The position numbers and the translations under genes were made by a program. From assembly GCA_016715985.1 (NCBI GenBank), contig JADJXD010000001.1:496001-560000 (forward strand): a stretch of 64,000 nt of DNA, given 5' to 3'. This document shows positions 27,157-35,831 of the stretch, piece by piece (within the stretch, counting starts at the first letter, position 1; the number at the start of each line of letters is the position of its first letter). Origin of the DNA: Saprospiraceae bacterium (GTDB lineage Bacteria > Bacteroidota > Bacteroidia > Chitinophagales > Saprospiraceae). The notes below the pieces were generated by a model. The model had not been told where the DNA came from. It saw only the letters and a program-made list of their open reading frames with translations, and ran no database searches.

Positions 27157-27717
27157 ATGACACGAATATTCCAATCCCTGCTCTTCATTGCAGCATTCAG
27201 TATTTTCTCCTGCAAACAGTCTGCTGAAAATACACAAACATCAAATGCAACCGGATCTGTTGCTTCACAGGACATGGTAGGACAATCTAATGTGAAGGAT
27301 GATGTTTCCAACCCAAATATCGTTCAGGTGGCTTCCGGAAGTGCAGACCACACGACATTAGTTGCCGCAGTAAAAGCTGCCGGTCTGGTTGATGCTTTAA
27401 GCAATGCCGGACCTTTTACTGTATTTGCACCGACAAATGCGGCATTTGAAAAACTCCCTGCCGGTACAGTCGAAGGCTTATTAAAACCTGAAAAAAAGGC
27501 CGATCTGCAAAACATTCTTGAATATCACACTTACGTAGGTTCGATGAAAGCTGATTATTATCAGGATGGTCAAACTTACGAACAGGTCAATGGCGGAAAG
27601 GTGGAAATCACCAAAAAAGATGGAAAAATATATGTAAATGGCAGTGAAATAGTAGCAACAATAGCCACATCCAATGGTATGATCCATGTGATCAATGACG
27701 TATTGCTGCCAAAATAG
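27157..27717 (+). CDS. Fasciclin-domain lipoprotein
   Basis: 186 residues. It has a lipoprotein signal (residues 1-19, SIFSC lipobox), then a Ser/Thr/Asn-rich linker to about residue 45. One fasciclin (FAS1) domain fills the rest: TTLVAAVKAAGLVDALS, GPFTVFAPTNAAFEKLP, and the C-terminal H-box-like NGMIHVINDVLLPK. FAS1 lipoproteins are common surface adhesion or envelope proteins in Bacteroidota. It is monocistronic and closed by a hairpin terminator. Confidence 0.9.
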   Translation: MTRIFQSLLFIAAFSIFSCKQSAENTQTSNATGSVASQDMVGQSNVKDDVSNPNIVQVASGSADHTTLVAAVKAAGLVDALSNAGPFTVFAPTNAAFEKLPAGTVEGLLKPEKKADLQNILEYHTYVGSMKADYYQDGQTYEQVNGGKVEITKKDGKIYVNGSEIVATIATSNGMIHVINDVLLPK

Positions 27718-27757
27718 AAGATGCAATAATAAAACTTTTTTCATTTAAAGTTACGAG

Positions 27758-27790
27758 TGCCTTGGTTTTTAAAACTAAGGCATTTGTTTT
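27758..27790 (+). terminator. Terminator after the fasciclin gene
   Basis: TGCCTTGGTTTT (27758-27769) pairs, with one G-U, with AAAACTAAGGCA (27771-27782); the outer pairs form the stem. It is followed by TTTGTTTTTT. It lies 41 bp after the stop and faces the minus-strand cupin gene. Confidence 0.65.
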
Positions 27791-27850
27791 TTACATATAC
27801 CTGATTTTTAAAAAACCGCACTGCACTGATAAGAAAATCGTTAAACGCAA

Positions 27851-28138
27851 CTACTTTATCAATAGTAACTGACTGTCTTCTATACCTGAAACCCAATGCT
27901 TCACCATAGGCTCTATATGGATATAATCCCCTGATGCCAGTTCTTCCTTCATTCCTTGTTCGTTTTCAAAAACTGCCTTTCCTGTGATGCATATCAGCAG
28001 CGCCGGAACTTTTGTGATATGCTCTTTCAGCAATTGTCCCGCTAAAATTTGTAGTGATGTAGCAGTGCCATCAGTACCTTTGAAGATTGAAAGGGCTGAT
28101 ACGGGTTTTTCTTTTGAGTGTAACGTCGTGATATTCAT
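27851..28138 (-). CDS. Small cupin-domain protein
   Basis: 95 residues, a single cupin barrel: LICITGKAVFENEQGMKEELASGDYIHIEP carries the G-x-A/F-x(n)-G-D-x-x-x-I-P-like second half of the fold. HITKVPALL and KHWVSG could supply some metal ligands, but the full HxH..E..H set is not clear. It lies downstream of the truncated-hemoglobin gene with a 252-bp gap of repeats, so it may or may not belong to the nos unit. Small cupins of this kind next to hemoglobins suggest a redox or NO-stress link, a weak inference. Confidence 0.65.
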   Translation of the reverse strand: MNITTLHSKEKPVSALSIFKGTDGTATSLQILAGQLLKEHITKVPALLICITGKAVFENEQGMKEELASGDYIHIEPMVKHWVSGIEDSQLLLIK

Positions 28139-28180
28139 TGAAAATATTGATTAAATGATTTAAAAGACTCTTTTATCTGT

Positions 28181-28247
28181 CTGAGTGAATGAGTGAATGG
28201 GTTAATGAGAGAATGATTGAATGAGTGAATAAATGGGTGAATGAGTT
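28181..28247. repeat. Degenerate GAATGAGT tandem repeat
   Basis: About eight imperfect copies of an 8-base word (GAATGAGT and variants such as GAATGGGT, GAATAAAT) in a row. It is low-complexity intergenic DNA with no coding sense. Confidence 0.6.
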
Positions 28248-28300
28248 TGTGTAGATGTTTTAATATTTTTGAAACTAAAAGTAATTGAATTTTACTGCAT

Positions 28301-28350
28301 TGATAATCAATCGTTCCCTTTAGTGTCAGGGCAAAAACGGTTGATTATCA
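28301..28350. repeat. 15-bp inverted repeat downstream of the hemoglobin gene
   Basis: TGATAATCAATCGTT (28301-28315) and AACGGTTGATTATCA (28336-28350) pair with one mismatch around a 20-base loop that itself contains CCCT/AGGG. It lies 40 bp after the truncated-hemoglobin stop. It may end transcription from the nos direction, although no strong T run follows, or serve as a binding site. Confidence 0.5.
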
Positions 28351-28390
28351 TATAACGGGTATTTTCGAAGTGGACTCATATTCAAATTTA

Positions 28391-28771
28391 TTAAATCATT
28401 TTTTTTTCAGGAACTATTTTCATTTCCATTATGGCAGCAATACTTTTAGCCCTTTGAGTTATAGTTGTAGCATTCGGTCCGGAAAAAAGTTCGTCCGCAG
28501 TCTTTTGAAAAATAGCCAGCCACCTTTTAAAGTGCAGATGGGTCAAAGGATGTTTTTGATGTATAAGTTGATGTTTTACCATAGGATTTCCGGTATAGTT
28601 TCCGGTATGAAAGATGACATTCTCCCAGAAATCATACATCACCGGCAGATGGGCATCCCAATGAACTTCGGCAAACATGATGCTGAGAACTTTGTCATCT
28701 TTTACTTTTTCATAAAATGTGTTGACCAATAATTCTATGTCTTTTCTATCTGTGATATCATGCAGTTCCAT
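28391..28771 (-). CDS. Truncated hemoglobin, group III
   Basis: A 126-residue 2-on-2 globin from ATG 28771 (MELHDITDRKDIELLV). The longer frame starts at TTG 28798 and lacks an A-rich leader, while AAATATAAAAAA precedes the ATG. Group III features are seen: IELLVNTFYEKVKDD at the N-terminus, FWENVIFHTGNYTGNP in the middle, and the heme-proximal region MVKHQLIHQKHPLTHLHFKRWL. Group III globins handle NO or O2 under microoxic conditions. It follows nosY by 80 bp on the same strand, fitting NO protection beside N2O respiration. Enzymatic NO dioxygenation is not shown. Confidence 0.85.
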   Translation of the reverse strand: MELHDITDRKDIELLVNTFYEKVKDDKVLSIMFAEVHWDAHLPVMYDFWENVIFHTGNYTGNPMVKHQLIHQKHPLTHLHFKRWLAIFQKTADELFSGPNATTITQRAKSIAAIMEMKIVPEKKMI

Positions 28772-28850
28772 TTTTTTATATTTATTGGTTAAAGACAAAA
28801 TATTTTCTTTGTTAAATCTAAAAATTACTTTTGCAGGCGTGACTTTGTAC

Positions 28851-29618
28851 TTATAGGTCTTTATTTTTAAATTTTCTTAATGATATCAAAAAAGGAATAA
28901 TTATCCAAAGAACCATTAATCCAAAAGAAACAGTCAGACCTGAAGCTGTCCCGAAAATTTGTTTAAAAACAGCGCCTGTATATCCCATCAATGCTGAAAC
29001 ATCCACCTGCAACAGGACCATAATTCTGGCCAGATCAATCGGATTTAAAGCCGATACGATGACCATTCCTTTCTCAATCGGATAATCAGAAAACTGAAAC
29101 ATAAAAAACAAAACAAGTCCATCATAAATTAAGGTAAGAAAAAGCCAGATTATAATGGCAAGGCCTATACCTCGTGCCTTATCTCTCGAAAGAATTGAAC
29201 ATAAAATGGCGATGGAAATAAATATAGTTGTAATCAGGATCCCTGTTAAAATAATAATCAAACCTGTAATATCAGGGACAAAAATCAACACAGGTATTCC
29301 TATTCCTACAAGAAATGCCATATTCATAGCGAAGACCAATCCTGCAAATATACCTGTCCAGATAGTACTTCTCTTTATGGGCTGACTCACGAGGAGCTCA
29401 ATAAACTCAGAACTATTGTACATATAGATATTGGCAAAAATGACAGAAACCAGGGGGACTGTCAGCAAAACAATATTGAGCAAAGAAAGTACACCTTTGG
29501 CGGTATTGTCTTCAAGACTGAATACACTCCATGCAAATGTGGCCAATAAAACGGTGTAAACCAGTACAATTTTATTTTTCAGAATATCCGCTATCACAAA
29601 ACCGGCTATTTTTCTCAT
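28851..29618 (-). CDS. nosY: ABC transporter permease NosY
   Basis: 255 residues with six hydrophobic segments, the permease partner of NosF. Typical features are the short N-terminal MRKIAGFVIADILKNKIVLVYT start, an SEFIELLVSQPIKRSTIWTG cytosolic stretch near 75, and a late ALNPIDLARIMVLLQVDVSA region found in NosY proteins. Together with NosD and NosF it is thought to supply sulfur or copper components for CuZ assembly of N2O reductase. It overlaps nosF by 4 bp. Confidence 0.88.
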   Translation of the reverse strand: MRKIAGFVIADILKNKIVLVYTVLLATFAWSVFSLEDNTAKGVLSLLNIVLLTVPLVSVIFANIYMYNSSEFIELLVSQPIKRSTIWTGIFAGLVFAMNMAFLVGIGIPVLIFVPDITGLIIILTGILITTIFISIAILCSILSRDKARGIGLAIIIWLFLTLIYDGLVLFFMFQFSDYPIEKGMVIVSALNPIDLARIMVLLQVDVSALMGYTGAVFKQIFGTASGLTVSFGLMVLWIIIPFLISLRKFKNKDL

Positions 29619-30325
29619 CTCGATCCTGATTTTAAAAGCATTTTAATCGCTTTGGAAATTTTCACTTCACCTGTTTCTGTAAAAAGTGCATCCAATGTTT
29701 TGAACAGTATAATCTCTCCTTCCTGCATAAAAATGACATGGGTCAGCAATTCATCCAATTCGTTGAGTAAATGAGAAGTGATCAGAATCAATTTTCCTTT
29801 TTCCCGTTCTTTTATGATTTTATCTCTCAAAATCTCAGCAGCCAGTGGATCAAGTCCTGCGGTAGGTTCGTCAAGTATCAGCACATCCGGATTGAATAGG
29901 AATGCTAATGTTGCACTTACTTTTTGCGTTGTTCCTCCGGAAAGTGTTCTCATTTTTTTATCAGACATGCCATCGAGACCAAAAGCAAACCATAGTTCTT
30001 CGTCAAATTCACCCGAAAACTTTCTTATATTTTTGATCATATTGACAACCTGCAGGATACTCATATTTTCGGGATATCGTCCAATCTGTGGCATATAACC
30101 GATGTGATTTTTATACAATACATCTCCCAGAATACTTTTTCCATTGAAAAATATCTCACCTGAATCAGGAATAACCATACTCAATATGGACTTTATCATT
30201 GTCGTTTTGCCGCAAGCATTCGGACCAATCAGTCCAATGCACTGTCCTGACTCCAATTGTAAAGAAATACTTTTAAGTACCTCCGTCTTTCCAAAAGATT
30301 TTTTTATATTTTTTAATGCAATCAT
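29615..30325 (-). CDS. nosF: ABC transporter ATP-binding protein NosF
   Basis: A 236-residue ATPase. Walker A is GPNACGKTT near residue 34, the Q-loop is in GYMPQIGRYPE near 85, the signature is LSGGTTQK near 128 and Walker B is VLILDEPTAGLDP near 149, followed by the switch His in ITSHLLNELDEL. All catalytic parts are intact. It overlaps nosD (4 bp) and nosY (4 bp), so the NosDFY set is translationally coupled. Confidence 0.92.
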   Translation of the reverse strand: MIALKNIKKSFGKTEVLKSISLQLESGQCIGLIGPNACGKTTMIKSILSMVIPDSGEIFFNGKSILGDVLYKNHIGYMPQIGRYPENMSILQVVNMIKNIRKFSGEFDEELWFAFGLDGMSDKKMRTLSGGTTQKVSATLAFLFNPDVLILDEPTAGLDPLAAEILRDKIIKEREKGKLILITSHLLNELDELLTHVIFMQEGEIILFKTLDALFTETGEVKISKAIKMLLKSGSR

Positions 30326-31560
30326 AAATTATACGCTTTCATAATGGGCTGATTGTCCCTGAATATATCAGGTGTAATGCTCGGAATGAGTTTTTCCGTT
30401 CTTTCCATCAAAGTCACCATAAAACTCCTGTACAGCAACATAGCAATTGGATTATTTTCAATAATGGTTGAAAAAATACTCAGCGGGTGATAAGGAACGT
30501 CGCCGTAACTATCTTTGTCTATATCGTAACCTTCGTATTTATCCCAATAATTACGGTCAAAAGTGTTAAGTACCAGCGTTCCACTGGTAGCCACATCAAA
30601 GGTGTTGGCAAAAAAATTATTTTCAGTAATGACATTATCCATACAGTTTGACTGGATTTTCATTCCCCAGCCATTGCCGGATAAAACATTTTTTTTGATC
30701 AAAATCCGATTGGCACCTTCCATGTAAAGTGCAATAGTATTATCTAAAAATCGGTTTCCAATAATCTCCGCATCAGAAATATCTTTCAATAAAATACCAT
30801 AAGCTGCATCTCCATGACTGTTTTTAAATGTATTGGAGTACATTACTACTTTTTTAGTGTACATCACTGCTACCCCGGCCCCGTTGTTATCAAAATAATT
30901 ATTGATGTATGCATCATTATTTGAAAACATAAAATGCAATCCGTATCGGATATTATTTTTAGAAATATTGCGCCAGATAATGGAATTAGTAACAAACTCA
31001 AAATAGATTCCATCTCTGTGTCCCTGTATTTGATTTCCGATAATCTGAAGACTGTCACTTTTCCAGCAATGGATACCATTTCCGATTTGTTGCTCTTCAA
31101 CTCCGTAAGCTTTAATACGGTTATTGCGGACGATACAATTCTTACCATACTGGATATAAATACCAAAAAAATTGTTTTCAAGAATATTGTTTTCAATGAT
31201 GACACCAATGCCGTCATAAACTTTGATTCCACCCGGGTCATTCATTGTTGAAACACCAGAATTCTGAATCTGAAAACCGGAAAAAATAACACTGTCTGCT
31301 TTTATGGATACAACTTCATATTTATGTTGTCCATCCAGTACAGGCCACCCTTCACCCAACATCACAATACGTTTATTGATGACAATATTGCCTTCTCTGT
31401 ATAAGCTGTGATAGACAATAATCGTATCATTATGGTGAGCTTTAAACAAAGCCGCTCTAATAGATTTATTTTCTTTACCCGGACCAACATGGATAGTTTC
31501 CGCCGTCAATATGCCACAAAAAAATAAAGAAAAACAAACGATTTTCAAATAACTTCCCAT
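30322..31560 (-). CDS. nosD: Periplasmic copper-site maturation protein NosD
   Basis: 412 residues. A signal peptide (residues 1-20) is followed by a right-handed parallel beta-helix made of CASH-type repeats (NNILENNFFGIYIQYGKN, ISDAEIIGNRFLDNTIALY) over about 70-330. The NosD hallmark NTFDRNYWDKYEGYDIDKD, then GDVPYHPL, lies near 325-355. NosD acts with NosF/NosY in loading the CuZ centre. It starts 3 bp after the NosL-fusion stop and overlaps nosF. Confidence 0.92.
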   Translation of the reverse strand: MGSYLKIVCFSLFFCGILTAETIHVGPGKENKSIRAALFKAHHNDTIIVYHSLYREGNIVINKRIVMLGEGWPVLDGQHKYEVVSIKADSVIFSGFQIQNSGVSTMNDPGGIKVYDGIGVIIENNILENNFFGIYIQYGKNCIVRNNRIKAYGVEEQQIGNGIHCWKSDSLQIIGNQIQGHRDGIYFEFVTNSIIWRNISKNNIRYGLHFMFSNNDAYINNYFDNNGAGVAVMYTKKVVMYSNTFKNSHGDAAYGILLKDISDAEIIGNRFLDNTIALYMEGANRILIKKNVLSGNGWGMKIQSNCMDNVITENNFFANTFDVATSGTLVLNTFDRNYWDKYEGYDIDKDSYGDVPYHPLSIFSTIIENNPIAMLLYRSFMVTLMERTEKLIPSITPDIFRDNQPIMKAYNL

Positions 31561-31563
31561 TGA

Positions 31564-32586
31564 CTACTTTTCAGGTTGTTGAAGAAAATTCCAATCCACT
31601 ATCTCTCCGTTCAGTTTGATTTTAAATTCATCTGCTTCTGTTTCAGTTTTAAAAGCTGCAATATTTCCAGCCATAGGACTTCTTAATATAGGACTTTTTA
31701 CGTAAAATGCGGTTTCTGCCGGAATGAGTTCATTGCTACCCGGATAATAATGTACATAAGCCCTTTTCATCGGTTTGTCTGTATTGTAATTTTTGAAAGT
31801 GATAAGACAGGTAATATCATCAAACATATACACTCTGCCCTTGTCCGTGATGAGCTCTGCTGCAAAATGTTCTTCTGAGATTGTCATTTTACAATGAGCA
31901 CAATTGTCTTTATGAATTTTAATAGACTGTGGACCTTCCGGAGCACAGGAACTCATCATAAATAACAAAGGGGCAGCTATTAAAACAGGCAATTTGTTAT
32001 TTCTTTTTATAAATCTATCCAAAAACCCTGCCTGTAAAACATACACAAAACCGATCAAAATACCTCCGGCTAACATCAGCCATCCACCCACATCCGGTAT
32101 AGAGTATGCACCAAAATTAAGCAATTGCTTAAATCCGATTAATGGCGGCTGATACGCCATGCCAGGTACTATGATGGCAGCAGTTGGATCCAGATTGTGT
32201 CCATACTCATATTCCCATCTCCAGAAATCATACATCGCCAAAACTCCGAACAGGGCAAAGCAAATTAATAATATCAATGTAGCTCTTTTACTTTTCAGAA
32301 AAGCAGTGAGTATCGTCCAGAGCCCAAAAAATCCTAAAATATAGGGAAGTACTTTAAACTCAATAAATTCTTCAGCATGTAAAGTTTTCATTCCAATGTA
32401 ATGATTCAGTCCGTTAATAATATCTACATCGCCAGCCAGTCTGTTGGCATAAATCTGCAAACTCAATCCTTCCGGATATTGGGGTGCATCCAACTCAATT
32501 CGCCATATCGGCAAATAAACAGCACTTAAGATACAAAATCCTGCCAGGACGAGTAATCCCTTCGTTAAATTTGAATATGCATTCAT
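31564..32586 (-). CDS. nosL: Membrane protein fused to a NosL copper chaperone
   Basis: 340 residues in two parts. Residues 1-190 hold about four to five hydrophobic segments, with YDFWRWEYEYGHNLDP near 119 in a loop. From about 200 a second signal-like stretch (LPVLIAAPLLFMMSSC) ends in a lipobox-like SSC (Cys 214), and a NosL domain follows with the metal-binding CAHCKM (Cys 229, 232, Met 234) and RVYMFDDITCL. Ordinary NosL is a lipoprotein of about 170-190 residues, so the retained lipobox suggests a fusion of an upstream membrane gene with a lipoprotein NosL. The N-terminal half could correspond to the NosB-like membrane proteins of clade II clusters (inference). It supplies Cu(I) to NosZ. 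Confidence 0.85.
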   Translation of the reverse strand: MNAYSNLTKGLLVLAGFCILSAVYLPIWRIELDAPQYPEGLSLQIYANRLAGDVDIINGLNHYIGMKTLHAEEFIEFKVLPYILGFFGLWTILTAFLKSKRATLILLICFALFGVLAMYDFWRWEYEYGHNLDPTAAIIVPGMAYQPPLIGFKQLLNFGAYSIPDVGGWLMLAGGILIGFVYVLQAGFLDRFIKRNNKLPVLIAAPLLFMMSSCAPEGPQSIKIHKDNCAHCKMTISEEHFAAELITDKGRVYMFDDITCLITFKNYNTDKPMKRAYVHYYPGSNELIPAETAFYVKSPILRSPMAGNIAAFKTETEADEFKIKLNGEIVDWNFLQQPEK

Positions 32587-32606
32587 AATAATTTTTTAAA
32601 AATCAA

Positions 32607-32643
32607 TAAAAAAGGGACAGAAAGAATTGATCCTGCTGTCCCT
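32607..32643 (-). terminator. Intrinsic terminator/attenuator between nosZ and nosL
   Basis: On the minus strand AGGGACAG (32643-32636) pairs with CTGTCCCT (32620-32613), with a 15-base loop, and is followed at once by a run of six T. It lies inside the operon, 25-61 bases past the nosZ stop, so part of the transcripts should end here and the maturation genes be made at lower level. Confidence 0.75.
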
Positions 32644-32667
32644 CTCTTTCTACTTATTGCAATAAAA

Positions 32668-34656
32668 TTACTGCACTGGCTTTTCTACACTCGGTAGTTT
32701 GCCTACGTGGAAGGTCAATGGTGTTTTACTGCCAGCAGGCGATACACGAATATAACCTTGCATTTCCTGATGTAAAGCACTACAAAAGTCTGTACAATAA
32801 AATGGAAATATACCCACTCTGTCCGGAACCCACTTCAGTGTTGTTGTTTCACCGGGCATGATTAGTAATTCTGCATTATTTGCACCTTTGATAGCAAATC
32901 CATGCGGAACATCCCAGTCCTGCTCCAGATTGGTGACATGAAAGTACACTTCATCACCCATCCTGACTCCTTCTATGTTGTCCGGTGCAAAGTGAGACCT
33001 TATTGCCGTCATATAAACATGAACTTTATTTCCTTCTCTTACCACTTTAGATTCACTTTCACCTTTGGCTACTCTCGGGTGTTTGTTGTCTTCTATTTTA
33101 TAGATTTTCAACTGCCCGTTGTTTTTAATAAGGTCAGCCAAAGCAGCCTGAGCATAATGTGGCTCCCCTATTGTCGGAAAGTCCAGAATCATCTGCATCT
33201 TATCTCCTGATATATCAAACAACTGTGCACTATGCGCTAGTTCAGGACCAGTAGGCAGGTATCTGTCTTTTGTGATTTTATTATAAGCTACAAGATATTT
33301 TGGAGATGGTTTACGAGTATTACCGCCGGGAATACAAAGGTGTCCTACTGAATAAAATGTGGGCACTCTGTCCACTACTGTAAGGTCTTTGATATTCCAT
33401 TTTACGATTTCAGACGATACAAAGAATGATGTGTATGCAAATCCTTTACCATCAAATTCAGTATGTAACGGTCCTAAGCCTGGTTTTTTGACTTCGCCAT
33501 ACAGAACTTCTTCGTATTTCAGGACAGGAATACCTTCATATTCACCGTCATAAGCCTTATTGGCAATAGCTGCCTGCAACTTATCAAAACTAAATACCGG
33601 AAGTAATGCTGCCAATTTACCACTACCAACTATGTATTCTCCTGTAGGATCAACATCACATCCATGTGGTGATTTAGGGCAAGGAATCATGTAGCATATA
33701 TCTTTGAACTCGGACACATCCAAAACGGTTACTTCTGTTTTAATAGTAGATGTACCTGTATGTGCATGATCGTCCCAAACATTATGGGCATATTTTACCT
33801 TTTGTTTTTTACCTTTACCTGCTTTCAGATATTCTTCCGCCTTTTTCCAGTTGACAGCCATGATATAATCCTTATCTTTCTGAGAAGCATTTACTTCCAG
33901 AAGTGTATTAGCCTGCTCCGTATTATAGGTTGAGAAAAAGAACCAGCCATGAGATTTCGCTCTTCCGCATCTTGCCAGGTCAAAATTAACTCCCGGTGTT
34001 TTCAATTGAAAAGCAATATCCATTTTTCCGGTTTCCTGATTTACGCTGATAAATGAAATATGCCCTTTAAAATTTTTCTTATAAGAATCTATCGGAACAT
34101 CTCCATCTGCGTCATCCGGTGGTACTGAAAATCTTGTCCCGGCCACGATATATTCAGAATTCTCTGTGCCGAATGGCGAACTATGATTACCAGCACTATT
34201 AGGGATCTCGATTATTTCAGCAGTTTTGAATGTTTTAAGATCAATTCTGGCTATTCTCGGGGTATTGTTAGCATTTCCAAAAACCCATTTCCCATTGATT
34301 TCACCATTTGTTTGTGAAAGTTCAACGTGATGCAAATCATCCCAAGGTACAAATCCATGAGAAGTATTCAACATTGGTTTTGTTTCTTCACTATATCCCC
34401 ATCCTTTTTCAGGATCTACAGAAAATACCGGTATGACTCTGAATAATCTGCCGCTGGGAAGTCCATACACAGACATCTGCCCGCTAAATCCTCCACTTAC
34501 AAAATTATAATATTCATCATATTGCCCGGGAGCTACGAATGATTTTACTGCTGCATCGCCAGAAATAGCTGTGGCAGCATTTTTAGGTCTGCAGGATGAT
34601 AACAGTACCAAGACCGTCAAAATGCCTGCAAGAAAGTTTAAAAGATTTGTTCTCAT
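32668..34656 (-). CDS. nosZ: Nitrous-oxide reductase, clade II, Sec/lipoprotein type
   Basis: A 662-residue enzyme that reduces N2O to N2 in the periplasm. The N-terminus is a lipoprotein-type Sec signal (LVLLSSC, Cys 22) with no twin Arg, as in clade II NosZ. A beta-propeller with CuZ ligand regions covers about 90-540 (DDLHHVELS, NAGNHSSPFG, CPKSPHGCDVDPTGE, GPLHTEFDGKGFAYTS). The C-terminal cupredoxin carries the CuA motif CTDFCSALHQEM (Cys 621, 625, His 629, Met 632). All ligands look intact, so the enzyme should be functional. It follows the cytochrome c gene by 16 bp. Confidence 0.97.
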   Translation of the reverse strand: MRTNLLNFLAGILTVLVLLSSCRPKNAATAISGDAAVKSFVAPGQYDEYYNFVSGGFSGQMSVYGLPSGRLFRVIPVFSVDPEKGWGYSEETKPMLNTSHGFVPWDDLHHVELSQTNGEINGKWVFGNANNTPRIARIDLKTFKTAEIIEIPNSAGNHSSPFGTENSEYIVAGTRFSVPPDDADGDVPIDSYKKNFKGHISFISVNQETGKMDIAFQLKTPGVNFDLARCGRAKSHGWFFFSTYNTEQANTLLEVNASQKDKDYIMAVNWKKAEEYLKAGKGKKQKVKYAHNVWDDHAHTGTSTIKTEVTVLDVSEFKDICYMIPCPKSPHGCDVDPTGEYIVGSGKLAALLPVFSFDKLQAAIANKAYDGEYEGIPVLKYEEVLYGEVKKPGLGPLHTEFDGKGFAYTSFFVSSEIVKWNIKDLTVVDRVPTFYSVGHLCIPGGNTRKPSPKYLVAYNKITKDRYLPTGPELAHSAQLFDISGDKMQMILDFPTIGEPHYAQAALADLIKNNGQLKIYKIEDNKHPRVAKGESESKVVREGNKVHVYMTAIRSHFAPDNIEGVRMGDEVYFHVTNLEQDWDVPHGFAIKGANNAELLIMPGETTTLKWVPDRVGIFPFYCTDFCSALHQEMQGYIRVSPAGSKTPLTFHVGKLPSVEKPVQ

Positions 34657-34671
34657 TTTATATTAAGTTTA

Positions 34672-35154
34672 TTATTTTACACCATCATTTTTCCTCATAA
34701 ATTCAAGTATGTTTCTTGCTTCTTCATCCGCAAGACTCTGATTGGGCATTCTGACCAGGCAAAGTTCTAATTGGGCTTGTAATTCCGGGTCTTTATCAAT
34801 CATCGGATCAGGATTGGTGATAAAGTTCATGAGCCAATAGGGCGTTCTTCTTTCTGTGACGCCTTTCCAGCCTGGCCCTACCAACCTTTCACTACTCATT
34901 TTGTGGCAGGAAGTACATTTCACACCTGACGCTATTTCGCCAGCATCTGCAAAAGCTTTATTTAGCGATGCATCCAATATTACATTTTGCTCATTAAATT
35001 TGCCCTCTCCACGATTGGGGTCATAGTCACTCACTTCACTCTTTTTTTGTACAGATGAAGCATTTGAATCAGGTGTAGGTTTTTGATTGTTACCGCCACA
35101 TGCAATGACAAAAGCCAAAGTGGCGAAAACTAAAATAATTTTGATGTTCCTCAT
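34672..35154 (-). CDS. c-type cytochrome lipoprotein, first gene of the nos operon
   Basis: 160 residues. It has a lipoprotein signal with Cys 19 (FVIACGG), a polar linker to about 60, and one class I cytochrome c domain with the heme motif CTSCH (80-84) and a likely axial Met in CLVRMPNQS near 145. GPGWKGVTERRTPYW after the heme is common in Bacteroidota monoheme cytochromes. Placement directly before nosZ marks it as the likely electron donor to the CuA site, by analogy to other clade II clusters. Confidence 0.88.
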   Translation of the reverse strand: MRNIKIILVFATLAFVIACGGNNQKPTPDSNASSVQKKSEVSDYDPNRGEGKFNEQNVILDASLNKAFADAGEIASGVKCTSCHKMSSERLVGPGWKGVTERRTPYWLMNFITNPDPMIDKDPELQAQLELCLVRMPNQSLADEEARNILEFMRKNDGVK

Positions 35155-35524
35155 TTTTTAATGATTTTATTTTGACACAAAGGTCGCCTATGAAAACAAA
35201 ATCATTTATGACTGCAATCATAAGTAGCAGCAATTTTAAAATTTTAAGGAAATTAAAACTAATTGTGAACTCGAATTCACATAATTCATAGTTGCATCCC
35301 TTAAGTGAAATACAAAATATGAATTCTTTTCAGCAGCAATTTAATGAAATTATTTAATTGATTGGCTCAATAAATTTTTATCAATTATTGTGAAAAACGT
35401 TTTCTTTCTATATTTTCTGAAGTCAAAATGAAATAACCTGCATTTATGTCAGTTAAATCCAGCTGTATTTTTGGAGATGATATTTTTCCGGACTGCACAA
35501 TATCACATATTGCGTCAGGAACAT
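35155..35524. other. Upstream region of the nos operon
   Basis: About 370 AT-rich bases that hold the divergent palindrome at 35264-35281. On the minus strand, GACCTTTG (near 35180) and TGATTTTG (35197-35204) are single-mismatch -7 candidates. No gene is seen. Confidence 0.45.
35264..35281 (-). promoter_or_regulatory. Palindrome upstream of the nos operon, candidate Crp/Fnr-family site
   Basis: TGTGAACTCGAATTCACA has 6-bp perfect arms TGTGAA/TTCACA around six bases, with AATT on the outside left. It resembles the TGTGA...TCACA sites of Crp, though the spacing is two bases wider. It is centred about 120 bp before the cytochrome c start. The Crp-type protein encoded at 25273 is one possible binder. 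Confidence 0.45.
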
Positions 35525-35831
35525 TTACTTTCCTCCCGCCAGTTTCCATCCAAGGAAGGCCATTGGAATGTATGCCAACAAAAGATCGGTCATATTATAC
35601 CACATCGGAGCAGGAATCATCATTACAGCCGTTACGCCTCCGATCAGGAAAAACAAGCCAATGATAAGAGCAATTCTGAAATGGTGTGAAACAGCAAGTT
35701 TTGCAGCCACCCATGCCCCTGCCAACGTGCCTAATGCGTGAGCAAGAAATGGCATAATAAAATTTTTCGGACCAAACAAATGGATAGATGCTTTTAAACC
35801 TTCCATTGTGGTAATGTCAGCTCCTTCGGGT

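Noticed and set aside
28299..28311. ATTGATAATCAAT as an Fnr box
   Set aside because: Fnr sites are TTGAT-N4-ATCAA; here the half-sites are only one base apart, and it lies in a hairpin arm after the gene, not before one.
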